Source of the DNA: Desulfarculus sp.
GTDB lineage: Bacteria; Desulfobacterota; Desulfarculia; Desulfarculales; Desulfarculaceae
Length of the DNA stretch: 54,322 bases
Direction of reading: 5' to 3'
Assembly: GCA_003605055.1 (NCBI GenBank)
Contig: QZKP01000043.1
Location: forward strand, 1-54,322
In this document: positions 42,993 through 50,380 of the stretch, piece by piece
Layout: the number at the start of each line of letters is the position of its first letter
How positions within the stretch are numbered: the first letter of the stretch is position 1
Program-made: the position numbers and the translations under genes
The notes under the pieces: model-generated
Databases searched by the model: none
What the model saw: only the letters and a program-made list of their open reading frames with translations
Told to the model about the DNA's origin: nothing

Positions 42993-43008
42993 TGGTACGT
43001 TGCTTGCT
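42993..43008 (+). promoter_or_regulatory. Sigma-54 (-24/-12) promoter of amtB-glnK
   Basis: TGGTACGTTGCTTGCT matches the consensus TGGCACG-N4-TTGCW with a single mismatch and exact GG/GC spacing, about 107 bp before the amtB ATG. Nitrogen-regulated amtB-glnK operons commonly use sigma-54. Confidence 0.75.
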
Positions 43009-43114
43009 CTGTTGGCGGGGGATCAAGAGGGTGCTGCCGCCGTTGGTCAGCGGGAGGAGGGGCCCGCGTCGTGCCGGCGGGCAGGTTTGGGCGATACTTT
43101 TTGGGAGGGCTCTC

Positions 43115-44338
<1,224 letters not shown>

Positions 44339-44358
44339 CGGGTGGGAGGCAATGAGCC

Positions 44359-44754
44359 ATGCTTAAGAAGATTGAGGCCATCATCCGCGAGGACAAGCTG
44401 GGCGACGTGAAGGACGCTCTTAACGAGATCGGCATCAAGGGCCTGAACGTGGTGGAGATACGGGGCCGCGGCCGCCAGGGCGGCATCACCCTGGCCGGCC
44501 GCTCGGGCACCTACCAGGTGGACATGCTGCCCAAGATTCAGATCAACATCGTCCTGAGCGAGCACAACCTGGACGAGACCATCAAGGCCATATTAGCGGC
44601 CGGCCGCACCGGCGACGCCGGCGACGGGCTGATCTTTGTCTACCCGGTGGAGGAGGCGGTGCGCATCCGCACCGGCGAGCGCGGCCACGAGGCGGTGATG
44701 TACCCCGGGGACATAGATGAGAAAAAGGGCCTGGGCAAGGCCAAGGAACGCTGA
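44359..44754 (+). CDS. glnK: PII nitrogen regulatory protein (GlnK)
   Basis: A 131-residue PII signal protein that binds ATP, ADP and 2-oxoglutarate and blocks AmtB by its T-loop. Seen: the N-terminal MLKKIEAIIREDKLGDVKDAL, the T-loop GRGRQGGITLAGRSGTYQVD in which Tyr52 aligns with the uridylylated Tyr51 of E. coli, the B-loop TGDAGDG and the C-loop RIRTGERG. An extra ~18-residue charged tail follows the usual end. Pairing with amtB is standard. GGGAGGC precedes the ATG. Confidence 0.96.
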   Translation: MLKKIEAIIREDKLGDVKDALNEIGIKGLNVVEIRGRGRQGGITLAGRSGTYQVDMLPKIQINIVLSEHNLDETIKAILAAGRTGDAGDGLIFVYPVEEAVRIRTGERGHEAVMYPGDIDEKKGLGKAKER

Positions 44755-44775
44755 TCCCCCTTTAGTCTCTGACCC

Positions 44776-44824
44776 GGCCCGGCGGAGGGATGCGCCCGCA
44801 CCCTCTCCGCCGGGCCCTTTTTTT
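44776..44824 (+). terminator. Rho-independent terminator of amtB-glnK
   Basis: Stem GGCCCGGCGGAG / CTCCGCCGGGCC with a 17-nt loop, followed by C and seven T. Confidence 0.85.
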
Positions 44825-44871
44825 GGCCGCGGCTCCAGGCGGCCGGGGGCCGAGCCAGGCAATTTGTGCCT

Positions 44872-44900
44872 TTGCACCAAGAGGGGTCCAGAGGTATCAT
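44872..44900 (+). promoter_or_regulatory. Promoter candidate for the Hdr-like operon
   Basis: TTGCAC, a 17-bp spacer and TATCAT (44895-44900), 170 bp before the first start codon. The -35 is weak. Nothing else is apparent in 44825-45070. Confidence 0.3.
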
Positions 44901-45070
44901 AAGGCTAAATCCCTAGTCGCCCGCCGGGGGTGCCTGGGGAGGGCCCGGACGCCTGCCTGCCACGGGCCTTGTTTTTGTGCCTGGCGCCCGGTCCCCAGCC
45001 ATTGGCAAGGAAGGCCGCAGCATGCACCTTCGCCCGTTCCATCGCCTTCTGACTCCTGGGAAAGCGAGCC

Positions 45071-46741
45071 ATGTTTTTTAAACTCAGCCTTTACGCGGCG
45101 CTGCTGATCTGTCTCCTGGGCCTGGCCTACAAGGTCTGGACCTGGCTGACCACCTCCATCGGTCCGGGTTCGGCGGCCTACACCCCCGGCCAGCGAATCC
45201 GGGCGGCCCTGAAGGGCATGACCCAGGCCGTGTTCAGCGCCAAGCTCGGCACCATCCTCAAGACGCTGGCCCTGGACGGCCTGCTGCAGCGCCGCTCGCT
45301 GGCGGTGAGCCGGCTGGCCTGGTCCGCGCACATGCTCATCTACGCGGGCTTCCTGCTGCTGTTGGTGCTGCACGCCCTGGGCGGGGTGCTCATCGCCGCC
45401 TGGACCGAGTACTACCCCACCCTCAACCCCTACCTGTTCCTGCGCAACCTGGCCGGGCTCATGCTCCTGGCCGGGGTGGCCTTGGTGATCTATCGGCGCA
45501 TCAAGGTGCCGGGCCTGCGGGCCACCACCCGCCAGGTGGACCGGGCGGCCATCGCCCTGCTGGCCGTGATAATGCTCTCGGGCTTCTGGCTGGAGGCGGG
45601 CAAGGCCCTCTCGCCGCATGTCTTCGACCAGATGGTCAGTGATTGGGCCGACGCGGGCAACCAGGCCGAGGTGCAGGCCCTGCGCTCCTTCTGGTCGCGG
45701 GAGTACGGCGTGGCCTTCCCTGGCCAGAAGATACCGCCCGAGGACGCCCTGCTGGCCCAGGGACGGGAGCTCAACGAGCAGTACTGCGCCAACTGCCACG
45801 CCGCCCCCCAGTGGGCCTTCGGCTCCTATTTGCTCTCGCGGGCCTTCAAGCCCGCGGCCGCGGCCCTGACCAGCCCCGGCCTGCTGGATGTGCTGTACTA
45901 CCTGCACTTCCTGGCCTGCTGGCTGGGCCTGGCCCTTTTGCCCTTCACCAAGTTCCTGCACCTGTTCACCACGCCGCTGCTGTTGATGATCAACTCGGTC
46001 AGCGACCGGCAGAAGATGGACCCGGCCAACCGGGCCACGGTGCGGGCCCTGGAGCTGGACGCCTGCATGCACTGCGCGGTCTGCTCCATCCACTGCTCGG
46101 TGGCCGTGGCCCTGCGCAACGTGCCCAACCTGACCCTGCTGCCCTCGGAGAAGCTGGCCGCCCTGGACCGCACCGCCCGGGGCGGCGCCTTGGAGCGCGG
46201 GGACCTGGAGGTGGTCCGCGAGGGCTGCTACATATGCAGCAGCTGCTACCGCTGCACCCGCCTGTGTACGGCGGGCATCAACCTGCAAGACCTGTGGTTC
46301 GCCCAGAAGGAGGACCTGCTGGCCCAGGGCCTCGGCGAGCCCTACGTGGACCTGGCCAAGGCCGCGGACCGGGCGGCCGAGGCCAGCCGGGGCCAGTCGC
46401 TGCTGCGGGTGCGCCAGGAGGGCTTCCAGCACGAGCTGAAGCTCTCGGCCCAGGCCGGCACCTTCTCCGAGTGCTACCGCTGCCAGACCTGCACCAACGT
46501 CTGCCCGGTGGTGTTCCAGTACCAATGGCCCAGGCAGGAGCTGGACCTGTTGCCCCACCAGATCATGCACTCGCTGGGCCTGGGACTGCGGGAGGAGGCC
46601 ATGGGCGCGCGCATGGTCTGGTACTGCCTGACCTGCTACCACTGCCAGGAGGCCTGCCCCATGGGGGTGCAGGTGACCGACGTGCTCTTCGAGCTGCGCA
46701 ACCTGGCCGCCGGCGGTGGCTCCACGCGGGAGGATAGCTGA
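45071..46741 (+). CDS. Membrane cytochrome b / c-heme / four-cluster iron-sulfur fusion (Hdr/DsrMK-like)
   Basis: A 556-residue fusion. Residues 1-310 form a NarI/DsrM/HdrE-like membrane domain with about five helices and histidines (87, 101, 279, 297) able to hold b-haems. Between helices, a loop carries CANCH (239-243), a c-type haem site, so this loop should face the periplasm. The C-terminal half has two HdrC-like modules with four cubane motifs: Cys332/335/338/342, a five-Cys cluster 386-399, Cys468/471/474/478 and Cys519/522/525/529. It probably links the quinone pool or periplasmic electrons to a cytoplasmic disulfide or thiol reaction. Its TGA overlaps the HdrB-like ATG by one base. 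Confidence 0.82.
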   Translation: MFFKLSLYAALLICLLGLAYKVWTWLTTSIGPGSAAYTPGQRIRAALKGMTQAVFSAKLGTILKTLALDGLLQRRSLAVSRLAWSAHMLIYAGFLLLLVLHALGGVLIAAWTEYYPTLNPYLFLRNLAGLMLLAGVALVIYRRIKVPGLRATTRQVDRAAIALLAVIMLSGFWLEAGKALSPHVFDQMVSDWADAGNQAEVQALRSFWSREYGVAFPGQKIPPEDALLAQGRELNEQYCANCHAAPQWAFGSYLLSRAFKPAAAALTSPGLLDVLYYLHFLACWLGLALLPFTKFLHLFTTPLLLMINSVSDRQKMDPANRATVRALELDACMHCAVCSIHCSVAVALRNVPNLTLLPSEKLAALDRTARGGALERGDLEVVREGCYICSSCYRCTRLCTAGINLQDLWFAQKEDLLAQGLGEPYVDLAKAADRAAEASRGQSLLRVRQEGFQHELKLSAQAGTFSECYRCQTCTNVCPVVFQYQWPRQELDLLPHQIMHSLGLGLREEAMGARMVWYCLTCYHCQEACPMGVQVTDVLFELRNLAAGGGSTREDS

Positions 46742-47640
46742 TGCGTTACGCCCTGTTCCTGGGCTGCAAGATCCCCTACTTCGTGCCCCAGTACGAGGTC
46801 TCCACCCGCCGGGTCCTGGCCGAGTTGGGCGTGGAGCTGGTGGACCTGGAGTTCAACTGCTGCGGCTACCCCTTCCGCCACCTGTACTTCTCCTCCTATC
46901 TGCTGGCCGCGGCCCGCGCCCTGGCCCTGGCCGAGTCCCAGGGCCTGGACATCCTCACCCCCTGCAAGTGCTGCTTCGGCAGCTTCAAGCGGGCCCAGTT
47001 CCTGTTCCGGGATAAGCCGGCCCTGCAGCAGGAGGTGGCCGCCGAACTGGCCGCCGAGGGGCTGACCTACAGCGGCCGCTGCCAGGTCAAGCACTTGCAG
47101 TCGGTGCTGTATCACGACGTGGGCCTGGAGGCCATCAAGGGCCGGGTGGTGCGGCCTTTTAGCAAGCTCAACGCCGCGGTCATGTACGGCTGCCACGCCC
47201 TGCGCCCCAGCCGGGTCACCGGCTTCGACAACCCCTACGCCCCGGTCATCGTGGACCGGCTGGTGGAGGCCACCGGCGCGGTGAGCGTGCCCTGGGAGGG
47301 CAAACTGCAGTGCTGCGGGGCGCCGCTCAGGGGCAAGAACGACGAGATATCCTTGGCCATGATCCGCGAGCGCCTGAGCGAGTGCCGCACGGACGGGGCC
47401 GAGGTCCTGGTGGTGGACTGCCCCTACTCCCAGATGCAATCCGACTGGGCCTTTGATCTGATGCAGCCCAAGGACAGCCGCGAATACGTGCAAGGCACGG
47501 TGCTCTACCCCCAGCTCCTGGGCCTGGCCATGGATCTAAAGCCCCAGGAGCTGGCCCTGGAGCTGAGCACCCCGGACCTCAGCTACCTGCTCAGCTTCCT
47601 GAGCGACCCCCAGGCCAAGGCGGCCCAGGCCCGGCGCTGA
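46741..47640 (+). CDS. HdrB-like CCG-domain subunit
   Basis: A 299-residue soluble protein with two CCG domains as in heterodisulfide reductase HdrB and DsrK. CCG1 has Cys9, Cys40-Cys41 and CKCC (75-78), complete for a non-cubane [4Fe-4S] cluster. CCG2 has Cys151, Cys191-Cys192 and CPYS (227-230), where the final Cys of CxxC is Ser. It should be the catalytic partner of the preceding membrane fusion, acting on a disulfide, thiol or persulfide. Start and upstream stop overlap by one base, so the two are translationally coupled. Confidence 0.85.
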   Translation: MRYALFLGCKIPYFVPQYEVSTRRVLAELGVELVDLEFNCCGYPFRHLYFSSYLLAAARALALAESQGLDILTPCKCCFGSFKRAQFLFRDKPALQQEVAAELAAEGLTYSGRCQVKHLQSVLYHDVGLEAIKGRVVRPFSKLNAAVMYGCHALRPSRVTGFDNPYAPVIVDRLVEATGAVSVPWEGKLQCCGAPLRGKNDEISLAMIRERLSECRTDGAEVLVVDCPYSQMQSDWAFDLMQPKDSREYVQGTVLYPQLLGLAMDLKPQELALELSTPDLSYLLSFLSDPQAKAAQARR

Positions 47641-47758
47641 GCCGGCCCCCCGGCCGGCCGGGCAGCCAGACCCCTGGTCCACCCTCAAAAGGGGGTGGCC
47701 GCGGGCGGCCGTATGCTTCAAAATTGTAAACATCAGGTGTCCAACCAGGGAGGAACCC

Positions 47759-49243
47759 ATGGAGTTCAGCGGCAAGACCAAGGTCTATGACCTGGTGGAG
47801 AAGTACCCCTTCATCATTGACTACCTCATCAAGCAGTCGTCCCACTTCGAGCGCCTGAAGAACCCCATGCTGCGCAAGACCCTGGGCAAGGTGGCGGACC
47901 TGAACAAGGCCGCGGGCATAGCCGGCCTGCCCGTGGAGGAGCTCTTGGCCGGCATCGCCGCGGAGATCAAGGCCCAGACCGGCGAGGAGCCGGCCATGGC
48001 CGGCGCGGCCCCGGCCGCGGCCTTGGTCAGCGACCCGGCCGCCCGGCAGGAGGCGCTCAAGGCCATCATCCGCGACCTGCACGCCGGCGGGGACATGAAC
48101 CAGCTCAAGGAGCGCTTCCGGGCCGTGATCCGCGACGTGAACGCCCCGGAGATAGCGGCCATGGAGCAGCAGCTGATCAACGAGGGCATGCCGGCCGAGG
48201 AGGTCAAGCGCCTGTGCGACGTGCACGTGGAGATATTCAAGGAGGCCCTGGAGGAGCGGGACCTGCCCCGGCCGCCGGCCGGCCACCCGGTGCACACCTT
48301 CATGAAGGAGAACCGGGCCTCGGAGAAGATCATGAGCCAGGCCGCCCTGCTCATCGGCAAGCTGGGCCACCCGCCCACGGCCGCGGCCCTGGCCGCGCAC
48401 AAACCGGAGCTGGAGCGCATCCTGGCCGAGCTGTCCCAGGTGGACATCCACTACGCCCGCAAGGAGAACCAACTCTTCCCCCTGCTGGAGGCCCACCACT
48501 TCAGCGGCCCCTCCCAGGTGATGTGGTCCTTCCACGATGACATCCGGGGCAACCTCAAGGCCGCCCGCCAGGCCCTGGCCCAGGGCGAACCGGTGAGCCT
48601 GGCCGACAACCTGCACCAGGCCACCAACGCCATGCGCGACATGATCTACAAGGAGGAGCACATCCTCTATCCCACCAGCCTGGACATGCTATCCGAGGCC
48701 GAGTGGCGCAAGGTCAAAGAAGGCGAGGCGGACATCGGCTACGCCTGGGTGCAGCCGGACCCGGGCTGGCCGGCCAAGGCCGCCGCGCCAGCCGCGGCTG
48801 CGGAGCCGGCGCCGGCGGCCCTGCCCAGGATAGAGGGCGCCCTGGAGTTGAGCACCGGCCGGCTCACCGCCGAGCAGGTGAACCTGCTACTCACCCACCT
48901 GCCGCTGGACGTGACCTTCGTGGACCAGAACGACCGCGTGGCCTACTACTCCGAGGGGCCGGAGCGCATCTTCCCGCGCAGCCCGGCGGTGATCGGCCGC
49001 GAGGTGCGCAACTGCCACCCGCCCAAGAGCGTGCACGTGGTCAACAAGATCCTCGACGCCTTCAAGTCCGGCTACAAGGACAGCGCCGAGTTCTGGATCC
49101 AGATGGGCCCGCGCTTCATCCACATCCGCTACTTCGCGGTGCGCGACAAACAGGGCCAGTACCAGGGCGTGCTGGAGGTCTCCCAGGACGTGACCGGCAT
49201 CAAGAAGCTGGAGGGCAACCAGCGCCTGCTGGACTGGGAATAG
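47759..49243 (+). CDS. DUF1858-DUF438-hemerythrin-PAS sensor protein
   Basis: A 494-residue soluble protein. Order: a DUF1858 domain (about 4-65, KVYDLVEKYPFIIDYLI), a DUF438 domain (about 95-160, DLHAGGDMNQLKERFRAVIRDV and EQQLINEGMPAEEVKRLCDVHVEIF), a hemerythrin-like four-helix domain (about 175-320, with HYARKENQLFPLLEAHHF and MWSFHDDIRG supplying His/Glu ligands) and a C-terminal PAS domain (about 375-490, containing NCHPPKSVHVV). No kinase or output domain is present. Such proteins are thought to sense oxygen, NO or redox state. GGGAGG precedes the ATG. It follows the Hdr-like pair by 118 bp, suggesting a link. Confidence 0.85.
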   Translation: MEFSGKTKVYDLVEKYPFIIDYLIKQSSHFERLKNPMLRKTLGKVADLNKAAGIAGLPVEELLAGIAAEIKAQTGEEPAMAGAAPAAALVSDPAARQEALKAIIRDLHAGGDMNQLKERFRAVIRDVNAPEIAAMEQQLINEGMPAEEVKRLCDVHVEIFKEALEERDLPRPPAGHPVHTFMKENRASEKIMSQAALLIGKLGHPPTAAALAAHKPELERILAELSQVDIHYARKENQLFPLLEAHHFSGPSQVMWSFHDDIRGNLKAARQALAQGEPVSLADNLHQATNAMRDMIYKEEHILYPTSLDMLSEAEWRKVKEGEADIGYAWVQPDPGWPAKAAAPAAAAEPAPAALPRIEGALELSTGRLTAEQVNLLLTHLPLDVTFVDQNDRVAYYSEGPERIFPRSPAVIGREVRNCHPPKSVHVVNKILDAFKSGYKDSAEFWIQMGPRFIHIRYFAVRDKQGQYQGVLEVSQDVTGIKKLEGNQRLLDWE

Positions 49244-49264
49244 GACGGCGGGGCGGAGAAACCG

Positions 49265-49297
49265 GCGGGGCGCCATCCGGCGCCCCGCTGCATTTTT
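49265..49297. terminator. Terminator between the sensor and glycosyltransferase genes
   Basis: Perfect stem GCGGGGCGCC / GGCGCCCCGC with loop ATCC, followed by TGCATTTTT on the plus strand. The two flanking genes converge here. Confidence 0.75.
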
Positions 49298-50267
49298 AGC
49301 GGAGCGAGGGAGGCTCGCTGTGTTGGGGCGGTGTCTGGCCGCCGGTGCTGCGGCGCACGATGTACAGGGGCCGCCTCATCACCTCGGTGTTGATGTGCCC
49401 GATGTACAGGGCGATCAGGCCCAGGGCCGAGAGCACCACCCCCACCAGCAGGAGGATGAAGACCACGAAGTAGGCCCGGGTCTGGTAGTCCATGACGCCC
49501 AGCACGTCGGTGACGATCATAACAACCAACAGCAGTATGGAGAACACCACCACCAACAGCCCCAGCCCGCCGGTGATGTGCAGGGGCAGCAGGGAGAAGG
49601 AGGTGAAGCTGTTCAGGGCCAGGGTGAACAGCTTGCTCAGGTCGTAGCTGGGGCGGCCCTCCCCCCGCGCCGGGGAGACGAACTCCACCATGACCTTGTT
49701 AAAGCCCATCCAGTCCACCAGCCCGCGGAACATGCGGGCCCGCTCCGGGAACTGCTTGAGGGCCCGCACCACCTGGCAATCCAGCAGGCGGAAGTCGGTG
49801 CTGCCCGCCATCACCTTGATGTCCGAGTAGCGGGCCAAGAGCGCGTTGAACAGCCAGGAGCCCAGCTTCTTGAGCAAGCCGAAGCCCTCGGCGCCGGTGC
49901 GCACGCCGACCACGATCTCCGCGCCCCGGCGCCACTCGGCGATGAAGCGCGGGATCAGCTCCGGCGGGTGCTCGCCGTCCGCGTCCAGGCAGATCACCGC
50001 CTCCGCCTCGCCGGCCGCCTCCACGCCGGCGGTGAGAGCCATCTCCTTGCCGAAGTTGCGCGACAGGCCCAGGCCGCTTATGCGCCCGTCCGCCCGGGCC
50101 AGGCGCGCTATCTCCTGCCAGGAGCCGTCGTGGCTGCCGTCGTCCACCAACAGCAGTTCCCACTCCAGGCCCTCCACAGTGGACATCACCCGCCGGATGC
50201 GCTCGGTCAGGGGCGCCAGGTTGGGCTCCTCGTTATAGATGGGAATCACCAGGACTATCTTTTGCAT
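49296..50267 (-). CDS. GT2 glycosyltransferase, CsbB/GtrB-like (polyprenyl-phosphate sugar transferase)
   Basis: A 323-residue family 2 glycosyltransferase. The cytoplasmic GT-A domain (about 1-225) has IPIYNEEPNL, VDDGSHDGSW and the metal-binding LDADGEHPPE; two C-terminal transmembrane helices (about 235-300) follow, as in enzymes that put a sugar on undecaprenyl phosphate. AGGAG precedes the ATG. It lies 113 bp downstream of a YfhO gene; CsbB-YfhO pairs glycosylate envelope polymers in Bacillus. No GtcA-type flippase gene is present here. Confidence 0.88.
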   Translation of the reverse strand: MQKIVLVIPIYNEEPNLAPLTERIRRVMSTVEGLEWELLLVDDGSHDGSWQEIARLARADGRISGLGLSRNFGKEMALTAGVEAAGEAEAVICLDADGEHPPELIPRFIAEWRRGAEIVVGVRTGAEGFGLLKKLGSWLFNALLARYSDIKVMAGSTDFRLLDCQVVRALKQFPERARMFRGLVDWMGFNKVMVEFVSPARGEGRPSYDLSKLFTLALNSFTSFSLLPLHITGGLGLLVVVFSILLLVVMIVTDVLGVMDYQTRAYFVVFILLLVGVVLSALGLIALYIGHINTEVMRRPLYIVRRSTGGQTPPQHSEPPSLR

Positions 50268-50380
50268 GCCGTGCTCCTGGGCAAGGCCGTGGACGGCTAG
50301 GAGCTATTTGCTAACGCCACCTCCTGGGCCAGGCCGGCCGTCAGGGATGAAGTCGGCCGGCGCGGCGGGGGCCGGCGCGG

